A stretch of DNA of 64,000 nt from Campanula takesimana. Lineage: Eukaryota > Streptophyta > Magnoliopsida > Asterales > Campanulaceae. Position 1 is the stretch's first letter, and every line of letters begins with the position of its first letter. The position numbers and the translations under genes are program-made. Shown piece by piece: positions 51,421 through 61,115 of the stretch. The DNA lies in NCBI GenBank assembly GCA_026119855.1, contig JAOWBW010000180.1:1364001-1428000 (forward strand), read 5' to 3'. Under the pieces are notes generated by a model. That model made no database searches. It worked only from the letters and a program-made list of their open reading frames with translations, and was not told the origin of the DNA.

Positions 51421-53196
51421 ATGGACCAAGAGCTGATTTATATTGGGGCTTGCTCACGCCAACAACAAAAGGCGATTTATTTAAATGAGCCAAGAGCTGA
51501 TTTATCTTGGGGCTATGCAAGCCACTCAAAGTTTGGCACCAAAGGCGTTCTAGGGGCTTTACAATCAGTAACCCCTTGGTATCTCGGCATCAAAAGTCTT
51601 TGAAGCCCCATAATCGACAAATCTCTTGGGGGATAGACATCAATCTTCGTTGGACACAACGGCGACAACGACAGAAATCAAGCAAGACGATCCGGACTTC
51701 GACCGAACATGACTTGATCTTGGGTTGGCTTAACAAACACATAATGGTTAAAATGGTTCACCCACGAACTAAAAAAAAAAAAATACAAAAAGATTTTTAT
51801 TTTTCTTTTTCTTGCAAAATAAACTTTCTTTGTCTCCTTACTTGCGTAAAAGTAGGTGTTTCATTTTGCTTTGCTCCTAAGCTTCTTCCCCAACGTTCTC
51901 CATCATCCTTGAACTACGCTTGTCTGATTCTATTTAAGGGATACGTAGGCAGCCTTTTGGCACGACCAACCCGTCATCCAAAATGTCATCTCAACGACAC
52001 TCCATCAAAGTACAAGCGACTCATCTTCATCAAAAGTGTCGGCATCCTTCATCAAAGCCACAGCATCAGAAATCCATCCCAAATCAAGCGGCCATGGTAA
52101 GTGAAGGTATGAACATCATTCATCAAAGCTCCTTTCAAATCACATCACACACAAAACCAATTTATCCATCTTTGCAAAATCTCTCTCTCAAGCAATTTCT
52201 GCTTTTCAAATCACATTTCATACTACAAGCACAATTTTCTCTCATCTCAAACGAGCACATGCATTTGCAAAACAGCATAACAGGTACAGGCAGACTTTCA
52301 AGTCCCTCTACACCAGCAGGCAGACTTTCGAGTCCCTCTAAAATCAGCAGGCAGACTTTCGAGTCCCTCTACACCAGCAGGCAGACTTTCGAGTCCCTCT
52401 ACATCAACAGGGAGACTTTCGAGTTCCTCTAAACAAGCAGGCCGACTTTTGAGCCCCTCTACATCAGCAAGAAGACTTTCGAGTCCCCCTAAAATCAGCA
52501 GGCAGACTTTCGAGTCCCTCTACATCAGCAGGAAGACTTTCAAGTCCCTCTAAAATCAGCAGGCAGACTTTCGAGTCCCTCTACATCAGCAGGCAGACTT
52601 TTGAGTCCCTCTACATCAGCAGCCAGACTTTCGAGTCCCTCTAAACCAGCAGGCCGACTTTCGAGTCCCTCTACACTAGCAGGCAGACTTTTGAGTCCCT
52701 CACATCAGCAGGAAGACTTTCGAGTCCCTCTAAATCAGCAGGAAGACTTTCGAGTCCCTCTACATCAGCAGGCAGACTTTTGAGTCCCTCTACATCAGCA
52801 GGCAGACTTTCGAGTCCCTCTACATCAGAAGGCAGAATTTCGAGTCCCTCTACACCAGCAGGCAGACTTTCGAGTCCCTCTACACCAGCAGGAAAACTCT
52901 CGAGTCCCTCCAAATCAGCAGGCAGACTTTCGAGTCCCTCTACATCAGCAGACAGACTCTCAGTCCCTCTAAGTCCCCTATACGGACTCTAAATTTTGGC
53001 TACGGTGGGCCGATTTCTATCACCGCACCCCTTCTATCAGAAAAAGTCGCTTACACAGGAAGCGCACCTCTATCCCTTGTAATTTCAAATTCTTGTTTTC
53101 ATCGAGTCTTTGCATTTTTCTTGTCGATGTCCTCGGCGGATGTTTTGTTCTTTCGTCGACGCGTTTTGCTTTGAAATCCACTTCGCTGAGGGGATA
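51421..53196 (+). mobile_element. Tat-A: right part, 3' UTR
   Basis: This continues the sequence left of 1979. It holds half of a CTACG-type box in opposite orientation (ATACGTAGGCAGCC near 51945), consistent with a plus-strand element, then a tandem array and a GAGGGG tract before the LTR at 53197. No gene is seen. Confidence 0.65.
52283..52975. repeat. 30-bp tandem array, Tat-A 3' UTR
   Basis: More than twenty units of about 30 bp have the consensus CAGGCAGACTTTCGAGTCCC followed by TCTACATCAG. The unit length is a multiple of three, so frames stay open on both strands (RLSSPSTSAG repeats). Nothing suggests that they are translated. Confidence 0.92.
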
Positions 53197-54376
53197 TATA
53201 GACAACCCGCTTTGGACCTCTCATGTCCCGATTGCATATACATTCTCTATCTTCCTCTTTTCTGTTAAGTTTTGTTACTTTTCGTTAACTTTTGTTACTT
53301 TTTGTTAAGTTCTTGACTTATTCCGTTAGTCTTGGATTTGACTAATTGACAAAGTCAACCTTGTTTACTTTGTTTTTGTTGACTTTTGTGGTGTTCGTTA
53401 AGTTTCTGACTGATTTCGTTAGTTTTGTGGCTTAACTGCATAACGGGACCAACTTTTGGGCTAAAATATGGATTTTATGAAGATGGGACGAGCACGCCTT
53501 TGCCCTCCTTTGTGAGAGGCGTGCGCCTCCCATGGGGGGGGGGGTGGGATGTGCGCGCTTCTCACTTCCAGAATCCCAGATTTTACCAAATTTCCCTCCT
53601 TCTCTGATTTGTAACCTCCAAAACCATTATACCTTGGCTTGATCCGGGGAGAGGCCATATTTGTGACCACAAAGACTTCCCTAACACCTATAAATACCTC
53701 TTCATTCCACCATGGAAAGGAGGAAGGATTCTTGACTCAAAAAATCTTTTAAAACTAAAAGTTTATTTTCAAGAGTGGTTACTTTAGACAAATTGGTTCT
53801 TCCCCATTCAAGCACAAGGTACAATGTTTATTCTCTTCTTCTAAACTCTTAATCTTATTTTCCTTCTTCATCTTTCATCCCTTCTAATGTGTATGCAATC
53901 TCCATAAAAAGGAATACAACCTAAAGGCCACTTCACTATTAAAGTTTGGTCAGGGTTACATTCCAACATTCTAAAGTCCATTTTAATTTACCTTTCATCT
54001 TTTAATGTAACTGTTTGATATGTAATCTTTAGCATAAAAATCAATAAAACAATTCTCTTTTATTTCCCTTTTTGTAATTTTTAGCACATTTCTCATATTA
54101 AAATAATGACATTTAGCATTTAGAACACCAATAGTAGCAAGACCCGCGTAAGCGGGGCGGAGTGGGTGTTTAAGTACTTCCCACTCCGTCACCTAACCCC
54201 CGAACCCTTCTATTCCCGAATCTCTGATTTTGTATATAAATTTAGGCTATTTCTTTAGGTTTTTCTTATGTTCCTTTAATAACATAGGTGGCGCGACTCT
54301 ACAAATTAAAACAAGTTAGACATCCTAGGATAATTCACCGCTCTAGCCAAGTTGTGGTTTTCCCGGGGTATCTACA
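53197..54376 (+). repeat. Tat-A 3' LTR, decayed
   Basis: It begins TATAGACAACCCGC, a diverged form of the Tat-D LTR start TGTAGACACCCCGC, and ends GGGGTATCTACA as Tat-D does. GC-rich motifs GCACGC, GCGTGCGC and GTGCGCGC at 53492, 53519 and 53551 correspond to the Tat-D triplet. TG has become TA at the left end. The left boundary is inferred from the alignment. Confidence 0.72.
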
Positions 54377-54419
54377 GTTTGTTTGTTTTTATAGGGGCAA
54401 TTGCGATTCAATCTTTAAT

Positions 54420-54720
54420 GAATAGTCTCACATCATCTCAAAACAAAAATGATGCTATTGTTTTTGCTGCACAAAGATGTTTCGAGGGTTTGAAATGTTT
54501 GGTGGACGTTTATTCACCAACCCGGATTCTCTATGTCAAGTTCTCAAAGCGAAATATTATTCGAATGAGGATTTCTTAAATGCCGAATCGAGGCAGTTTC
54601 CAAGTTTTACTTGGAGTAGAGTCTGTATGTTTCAAGATTTATATCGAAATTGTCATTGTTGTAGGCTAAGAAATGGATCAATTATGGATATTTGGGATGA
54701 GCCTCCGGACTATGTGGAGT
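54420..54720 (+). pseudogene. LINE ORF2 C-terminal fragment, copy 1
   Basis: Blocks such as FGGRLFTNPDSLCQVLKAKYYSNEDFLNAESRQFPSFTW (read in segments) and SIMDIWDEP match the region after the RT of plant L1-type LINEs, where lines read LLTNPDSLC, FLNA and SFTWRS. The phrase DIWDEP corresponds to the usual I-W-D/E-P-W motif. It is truncated on both sides and frame-broken. Confidence 0.7.
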
Positions 54721-54850
54721 GCCGTCTATTTTTATATTATTAATGCAATTGAAGTTGTTGTTGTTTTTTTTTTTAAACAAATTGAGATTACAAATAATTG
54801 TGTTTTTTATTTTTTATTTTCCAGTTTTTTCCGTTTGATGTATAATAAAT

Positions 54851-54954
54851 TTCTCTCTTTTGTGAGAACATTTGCTTTCTCTCCATTGTGAGAGCTGTTG
54901 TTTTCTCTTTATTGTGAGAGCCGTTGTTTTCTCTCATTTGTGAGAGCCTACGTT
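54851..54954. repeat. Four 26-bp hairpin-bearing tandem repeats
   Basis: Each unit is like TTCTCTCCATTGTGAGAG plus GCCGTTGTT. CTCTC and GAGAG within a unit can pair. The array lies between the two LINE copies. Confidence 0.7.
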
Positions 54955-54984
54955 TCTTTGTTTTTGTTGTTTGCTTTTTCACAC

Positions 54985-55530
54985 AATGAAGTGGATGTCA
55001 ATCGTCTTACTGCACAAGGATGGTTCGTGAATTTTGAGATGTCTAGTGGGCGTTTACTCGTCAACCCGAATTCTGCACATCAAGGGCTCAGCCCAAAATA
55101 CTCCCTCTGTCCCGGAATAATAGTCTCATTTTGACTTTTTATAGTCAACAAAAAATGAACTTTGACCACCCATTGGTAATAATCTAATCATTCTAGTGAA
55201 ATTCTAAAATTTGTAATTGACAAATCATTAAGTGATTTATTAATAACAATTTCTATAATTTCATTGTGATCGTTAAATTGACACCAAAGTTTAGTCCAAG
55301 TTTATTTTTGTTGACTATAAAAAGTCAAAATAAGACTATCTTTCTGGGACAGAGGGAGTATTACCAGAGGGGAGATTGCTTAAATGCCGGATTGAGGCAG
55401 TATCCAAGTTTTACTTGGAATAAAATTCGAAGGTCTCAAGATTTAAATCGAAACTATCGTTGTTGTAGTTAAAGAAACCGAACTGCTACTGTTATTTGGG
55501 GGTGAGCCTCCCGTCTTTGTGGGGGTGTCA
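54985..55530 (+). pseudogene. LINE ORF2 C-terminal fragment, copy 2, split by a MITE
   Basis: It repeats the text of copy 1 (FEMSSGRLLVNPNS before the MITE; YYQRGDCLNAGLRQYPSFTW after it), with different mutations. So it is a duplicate of the same LINE tail, about 500 bp downstream, later hit by a Stowaway element. Confidence 0.7.
55101..55358 (+). mobile_element. Stowaway (Tc1/mariner) MITE
   Basis: It is 258 bp long with TA duplications at 55099-55100 and 55359-55360. The terminal inverted repeats begin CTCCCTCTGTCCC and extend to the TTGACTTTTTATAGTCAAC region, so most of the element can fold. It has no coding capacity. Confidence 0.93.
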
Positions 55531-55800
55531 TCTTTTTTTTAAATTGTGAATGATTGAATTATCGTTTGCTCAAAAAAAATAATTTAATAGCAAAACTGAT
55601 AAATACTTTTTTAATCTATTATTTAAGTATTTATTATTATTATTATTTTTAATATGAACATTGCTTAAGAGTATAAAAGATATTATAGATCAAAGTCTAC
55701 TCCAAAGATAGTACGTCTTTCCTTGAAAGACTTTTTTCAAAAATTCTATATAAATTCTCAAAATAAAATTAAAAAATAAGGAGAGTAAGAATAACGCCCT

Positions 55801-55908
55801 CTTGAAGTTTTTCTATTTGGAATCGTGTTAGGCCTAATTCCTATTACTTTGGCTGGATTATTTGTAATTGAATATTTACAATACATGCGCGGCGATCAGT
55901 TGGACCTT
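55801..55908 (+). pseudogene. petG: Plastid petG fragment
   Basis: The frame from 55804 reads EVFLFGIVLGLIPITLAGLF, then VIEYLQYMRGDQLDL. This is almost all of the 37-residue cytochrome b6f subunit PetG, a single membrane helix, with three changed residues near the C-terminus. The initiator is lost (CTT in front of Glu). It is a plastid-to-nucleus transfer and is not expected to be expressed. Confidence 0.88.
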
Positions 55909-55961
55909 CCGGCACTGTCAGGCGTCAGCCCTATACATGGTCTTACGACTTTGCGAAGAAT
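55905..55961 (-). pseudogene. Organelle large-subunit rRNA fragment, joined to petG
   Basis: The minus strand reads GTCGTAAGACCATGTA, GGGCTGACGCCTG and CAGTGCCGGAAGGTC, the conserved LSU rRNA segment around the GCCGGAAGGT helix. The form is closer to mitochondrial rrn26 than to plastid rrn23 as I remember them. The petG end and this end overlap at GACCTTCC, suggesting joining at microhomology. Confidence 0.65.
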
Positions 55962-56026
55962 TTAAAATTTACATAAAATAACTTTTTTAGTCCATTTTTT
56001 TAAAAATCCTAGATGTTTAAAAAATA

Positions 56027-56301
56027 CTCCATCCTTTCCAGCGTAAGAGTCCTACTTTCTATTTTGGTACGTCCCAGAGTAAAAGTCTCTTTTCTAAAAT
56101 GGCAGAGAATCTTTACTATTCATCCGACTCATTCCCTCTCCTACTTTACTTTTATACTCACAATACCAATCCACTTACTATTCTCTCCCACCCATTCTCT
56201 CTCCTACTTTACTTTTACACTCACAACACTTACTTTACTTTCACAATTTCTTAATCTCCGTAGAAATGGGATGTATGACTCTTACTTCGGGACGGAAGGA
56301 G
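56027..56301 (+). mobile_element. Stowaway-like MITE
   Basis: It is 275 bp long with TA at both flanks (56025-56026 and 56302-56303). The ends CTCCATCCTTTCCAGCGTAA and (reverse) CTCCTTCCGTCCCGAAGTAA are related. The interior has a direct repeat of TTCTCTCYTACTTTACTTTTA. Confidence 0.85.
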
Positions 56302-56404
56302 TAATAAAAGTCAATTGTTAGGGGTCAAGAGACTCCCTGCATTTAGTTATGAGTGGCATATCTAAACTCGAGCTAATAGAATTATAAAAATGACTAAAAC
56401 TTCA

Positions 56405-57063
56405 ATGCGACCATCTCACGCCGTGAGATGGGCATGTGAGACGGCCGCCCCCTTTTCCCCTTTTTTCAAAGTCCACGCGTGTGTTAAAAAAAAAAAACTT
56501 CAATAATTTTAAAATGCTATATCTTGAGATTTTGAAGTCAAAAAAAATATTTAAAAATACCGTTGTGTTCGTCTCAACGAGACGAATAAAAATACATAGG
56601 TCATGATATGGTTTAATTTTTATTTTTTTAAAAATATTTTTTAACATACAAAACAAGTGAGCTACTCGTCATAATAAAATGTAACACTTTCTTATGAAGA
56701 AAGTAACAGTTTGGTCTTAAAAAAATAACACTTTATTGTAAGATGTAACAACAATTTCGCAAAATAATATAAATAGTTTTTGTGGTTAGAAATGTAACAC
56801 TTTCTTATGAAGAAACTAATAGTTTGGTCTTAAAAAAGTAACACTTTATTGTAAGATGTAACAGCAATTTCGCAAAATAATATAAATAGTTTTTTTTTGA
56901 AAAAAAAATGTTACGTATGAGAAAGAAGTGTTACATTTCCTTATAAAAAGTGTTACATCTGGTATAAAAAGTGTTACTTCTGTTGGCGAGTAAAAAAATG
57001 GCGGGCAAAAAAAAAATAAAAAAATTGGCGGGAACGGTCTCACAAGGTGAGACCGTCGCATGG
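56405..57063. mobile_element. Terminal-inverted-repeat element, class uncertain
   Basis: The left end ATGCGACCATCTCACGCCGT and the reversed right end ATGCGACGGTCTCACCTTGT align, and each end is itself a small hairpin (GTCTCAC/GTGAGAC type). Inside, a 113-bp unit is tandemly duplicated (56678-56901). There is no coding sequence. It could be a Mutator- or hAT-related MITE, and no clear target duplication was found. Confidence 0.55.
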
Positions 57064-57302
57064 TAGTCCACCCCTATAAAAATTTATAATCAAATAACTT
57101 AAACATTAAAGTATATTTTAATATGTGTAAAAAAATTTAAAATTACAAATATTTTAAAACGGAGGGAATACTTTAAAATGATTCTATAGATAGGTGGGAC
57201 ACACCGGAAAGACGATAGGTAAAGTGGAACTTTTTTTTCTTTTGCTTGTTCACTAATGTTTGAGTGTTTCTACACACGGCCTTAAATTTATTAGTACGCC
57301 TT

Positions 57303-57504
57303 TTGAAAGAAATATTTTCCCCGTTTTTTTATTGATCATCAAGACTTTAAATAGAGTTACAATACAATACAAACTAATTAGGGAATGCTAATCAAGATCC
57401 ATTAGTCTAGGAGCTATACAATGAAAGATATAGGTATTCTAACAACATGATAATCTAAACAACTAACTAATATATACTGAATATTATGAGATAATATTCT
57501 AACA
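57303..57504 (-). repeat. LTR of the minus-strand copia fragment
   Basis: The minus strand starts TGTTAGAATATT at 57504, just after a CGGGGAG polypurine stretch, and seems to end near 57303. A short LTR of about 200 bp fits the Ale/Retrofit lineage. The left boundary is uncertain. Confidence 0.6.
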
Positions 57505-57548
57505 CTCCCCGCAGTTGAAACTGGATGTAAACGAACACCGAGACTATC

Positions 57549-58014
57549 TCAAAATTCTTGAAACAAAATTAATGGCGGTCCCTTCGTAAAAATATACGCT
57601 ATTTGATGACGTGACGAAACATGAAAAACACGGACATCTCTACGAGCAACTTTTTCACGAACAAAATGGATGTCAATCTCGATGTGTTTGGTGTGTTGCT
57701 GTTGCACCGGATTACCTGAAAGATAGATGGCACTGACATTGTCGCGGTAAACCTTCGTAGCACAATTTAATGGACAACGAAGCTCCAACAGTAGGTTGCG
57801 CAACCAATATGACTCCAAGAATATGTTGGTGACCCCTCGGTACTCGGCCTCGACGCTGGAGCAATAGATGATAGCCTGGTGTTTTGCGGACCAAGATATA
57901 AGATTGTCACCTACGAACACACAATATAAGGACGTAGCCCCACGCAATCAGCATTCGTATAAGACACAAGGGAACTAGTGGCAGACGGATAGCGATATAA
58001 CCCAAGGTGGAAGG
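57549..58014 (-). pseudogene. Copia RNase H, C-terminal part (Ale/Retrofit-like)
   Basis: The minus strand has LGLYRYPSATSSLVSYTNAD, a frame change, YCVFVGDNLISWSAKHQA, SSVEAEYRGVTN (acidic residue), WLRNLLLELRCPL, TKHIEIDIHFVREKVA and FTKGPPLILFQEF. The polypurine tract and LTR follow. The upstream part of the domain lies beyond the inserted solo LTR, at 62445-62675. Confidence 0.85.
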
Positions 58015-58102
58015 GTACCTATTGGGTATGCTTATTATAAACCACTCATATTACCTAGATTTGATTGATCCCATAACCTAATTTTACTTTTTGTGGACTT
58101 TA

Positions 58103-58565
58103 TAATGTAGCACTGAATGGTATCGTGAGGTTCAAGCAGAAATCCGCCCAAGCAGTGCACGGCCGTGCGAATTCCAATGCCCGACCGTGTGCAAATTGGG
58201 TTGAAAAGGGAAGACAGTCGACAACAATGGCACGACCATGCTAAGTTTAAATCACGACCGTGCCCCGCGCCGCCAGGAAGATTAGTCTGCGTTTATTTCT
58301 TTTCTTTACAGTAAGTTGAGGATATTTTTGGTATTTTGTTAAGAAAAATTTTAGGGTTAGGGTTTTAATTATTTGTTAGGGTATAAATACTCTTTTCCTA
58401 CTTTGTATTGAACACGTTTTAATTTATTAATTTCATAGTTTGCTTTTGCAACTTTGTGTGGGTTCAAACCCTAGAAGCAATTGTTGGCTTGTTTGAAGGT
58501 TTATTTCCTTCTGTTTATTCGAGATCTTCCATCAAGGTTGATCTTGGTTGTATTCCGGTGCATCA
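58103..58565 (+). repeat. TR-GAG 5' LTR
   Basis: It starts TAATGTAGC where the partner starts TGATGTAGC, and ends GTGCATCA. The TATA box is at 58382-58389. Relative to the 3' LTR it lacks about 48 bp between two CAAGCA words, a deletion by microhomology. Confidence 0.9.
58157..58264. promoter_or_regulatory. TR-GAG U3 motif cluster GCACGACCGTGC
   Basis: Four imperfect palindromes lie at 58157, 58179, 58230 and 58252, arranged as two pairs each 22 bp apart. They lie 118-225 bp upstream of the TATA box. Confidence 0.55.
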
Positions 58566-58596
58566 ATTGGTATCAGAAAAGGTGAGATCCAAAGAA

Positions 58597-59630
58597 GATG
58601 GCCAACGACAACGTGAACAACAACGCCGCTGTTCTTGCAATCCTTGATCGTATGGATCGGGAAGCCCAAGAAAGACACCGTCAAGATGAAGAACGAGACC
58701 GTCAGCGTGAAGAATAGGCTGCAGCTCGTCATGCGGATCTTGTTCAGGTTTTGGAGGGTTTGCAGGTTGGTGGACGCCGAAGGCAATGGGCAGGGGTTCA
58801 AGCAGCTCCTATGAGAAACGGTTGTAACAACCGTGTTCAGCCAGCCGGAGGAGAGGATTCAGATTCAGAAGGTGAAGTTGATTATGTCACTGCACCCGTG
58901 GATCAGTCTCCTAAAATTAAAGCTGATCTACCCTTTTTTGCGGGGGAGTTAGACATGGAGGAATTTTCAGATTGGTTTTCTGAGGTAGAAAAATATTTTG
59001 CCTTGATGAACGTTCCGGAGGAGAAGAAAGTGCAGTATGTGGCTTACAAGCTTCGTGGTGGGGCATCTTCATGGTGGGAGCAATTGAACAATAAGCGGAG
59101 GAGGCAGAATAAATTACCGATTTGCACATGGGGTCGTATGCAGATGGCTTTGAAACAGCGATTTTTGCCTGCAGATTTTGAGCAGTTGATTTACCAGAAA
59201 TTCCTTGACTACAAGCAGGATAATCGGTCTGTCGATCAGTACATTCACAGTTTTCATACATTTCTGCACGTAATGATTTAGGTGAATCAAAAGCACAACA
59301 AACAGCAGGGTATGTTAATGGTCTTCGCCCTAGTATTAAAAATCATGTTCAATTATATCATGTTCAAACTCTTGATGGGGCTATATCTCGTGCTAAAACT
59401 GTTGAGAACAACCAACCTAGCCCAGTATTTAAGTCTCATCCACCCATTACCATAGGCCAATCGTCGAGGTCTAAGTCACCGGTAGTTGAAAACGAGCAGT
59501 CCACAGGTTCTAAAAGCAGTACTGAGAAACAGGATGCTGTCCCGACTCAGCCGGTGGGGAAAGGTAATAGTACAACTACTGGGCGTCAGAATCCCAATCC
59601 TTATGCCAAGAATTTCGGTAGTAAATGTTT
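58597..59630 (+). pseudogene. TR-GAG gag capsid part
   Basis: It starts MANDNVNNNAAVLAILDRMD, with a Glu/Arg-rich segment interrupted by a TAG at 58717-58719. The conserved gypsy gag text follows: DLPFFAGELDMEEFSDWFSE, VEKYFALMNVPEEKKVQYVA, RGGASSWWEQL, LKQRFLPADFEQLIYQKF, VDQYIHSF. A frameshift near 59265 moves the rest (VNGLRPSIKNHV, AISRAKTVE) to the frame of the protease. Confidence 0.85.
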
Positions 59631-60303
59631 TCGTTGTGGACAGCCTGGGAATTTATCTAATAATTGTCTTAATCGGGGGCAAGTTAATGTAGCAGAGAAG
59701 GAGGCTGCTGATGACGTTAAGGAATATTGGGTGGACCCGAATAGTGAAAGGGATGATGGTGACCATAGGACACTTGTGTGTAATAAATTGACCTTGACAG
59801 CTCCAGCAGAAGATGAACCCCCTAACAAACATGGCATTTTTCGCATTATTAGACAGGTGGCTGACGATAAAGTAAAAATCATTGTGGATAGTGGGAGTTA
59901 TGATAACTTGATCGCTCGGGGGATGGTCGATAAGTTGCACCTGGAGGTTACAAAGCATCCAAATCCATATTACGTGGGATGGATTAATGCTACCGGTAAA
60001 ATTAAGGTAACTGAACAATGTGTCGTTCCTTTTTCTATTGGTTGTTATAAGGATGTGGTTGTTTTTGATGTGGTTGATATGAGTGCTTGCCAATTGTTAC
60101 TTGGTCAACCTTGGTATTATGATGTTGATTCTACTCACAATGGGCATACTAATATTATTAGTTTTGTGAAGGATGGAGTCAAGTTTAATTTATGCCCCTT
60201 AAAAGAAAAAGGGGTGCGTCCTGGCATCGATAAGGGAAAGGGATTATTTCCTTGTGTGCTCCAAAATCTTATATTTCAGGTACTACACGGGCTATTGGAT
60301 TAG
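59554..60303 (+). CDS. TR-GAG zinc knuckle and aspartic protease
   Basis: The knuckle reads CFRCGQPGNLSNNC, so the His of CCHC is Asn and zinc binding is probably lost. The protease has IIVDSGSYDNLIARGMVDKL (Asp-Ser-Gly active site), the PFSIGCYKDVVVFDVVDM strand and the closing LLLGQPWYYD. The frame stops at 60303 without reaching RT. The protease style matches chromovirus-like plant gypsy elements (CRM/Tekay/Reina group); the lineage is not fixed. Confidence 0.85.
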   Translation: MGKGNSTTTGRQNPNPYAKNFGSKCFRCGQPGNLSNNCLNRGQVNVAEKEAADDVKEYWVDPNSERDDGDHRTLVCNKLTLTAPAEDEPPNKHGIFRIIRQVADDKVKIIVDSGSYDNLIARGMVDKLHLEVTKHPNPYYVGWINATGKIKVTEQCVVPFSIGCYKDVVVFDVVDMSACQLLLGQPWYYDVDSTHNGHTNIISFVKDGVKFNLCPLKEKGVRPGIDKGKGLFPCVLQNLIFQVLHGLLD

Positions 60304-60478
60304 CTGCTGCAGCACGTCGATCTAAGAGGAGGGAGGCATTTCGAATACCACCGGTATAAGTTGCGCGCCATCCACCGCCAGTGACTTCCATTGTCAAGTG
60401 GCAGATGCATACTCTGGGGAGGCGTGATTCTTTTATGGTACATGATTCGGGGATAAATCCTTCTAAAGAGGGGGTGTA

Positions 60479-60989
60479 TGATGTAGCACTGAATGGTATC
60501 GTGAAGTTCAAGCACAAATCCGCCCAAGCCAAGCACAGATCCGCCCGGATCCAAGGAGTAACCCGACCGGACCAAGCAGTGTACGACCGTGCACATTCCA
60601 ATACCCAACCATGCACAAATTGGGTTGAAAAGGGGAGACAGTCGACAACAATGGCATGACCGTGCTAAGTTTAAAGCACGACCGTGCCCGGCGCCGCCAG
60701 GAAGATTAGTCTGCGTTTATTTCTTTTCTTTACAGTAAGTTGAGGATATTTTTGGTATTTTTTTAAGAACAATTTTAGGGTTAGGGTTTTAATTAGTTGT
60801 TAGGGTATAAATACTCTTTTCCTACTTTGTATTGAACACGTTTTGATTTATTAATTTCATATTTTGCTTTTGCAACTTTGTGTGGGTTCAAACCCTAGAA
60901 GCCATTGTTGGCTTGTTTGAAGGTTTATTTCCTTCTGTTTATTCGAGATCTTCCATCAAGGTTGATCTTGGTTGTATTCTGCTGCATCA
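60479..60989 (+). repeat. TR-GAG 3' LTR
   Basis: It is 511 bp long, starts TGATGTAGC and ends GCTGCATCA, with a TATA box at 60806-60813. It has the full motif region that the 5' LTR partly lacks. Confidence 0.92.
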
Positions 60990-61115
60990 CTTTAGGATAG
61001 ATATATTGTAAGAAGTGTTAAAACTTGATTTCTAGAATAGTCCATTTTAGTAGAATAGGCTTTAGATTGATAGGTCTTAAAATTTTCCAAGTCTGGAAAT
61101 TTCAAGGTCAAGACC

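Larger units (their letters stand above)
58103..60989 (+). mobile_element. TR-GAG: non-autonomous gypsy element with gag and protease only
   Basis: The LTRs are 58103-58565 and 60479-60989, with perfect CTTTA duplications at 58098-58102 and 60990-60994. The PBS TGGTATCAGA is at 58568 and a purine tract (AAAGAGGGGGTGTA) at 60465-60478. It encodes gag, a knuckle and a protease, but no RT, RNase H or integrase. Confidence 0.92.

Noticed and set aside
52283..52975. CRISPR-like array
   Set aside because: The 30-bp units are contiguous without unique spacers, in a plant retroelement 3' UTR. It is an ordinary tandem repeat.
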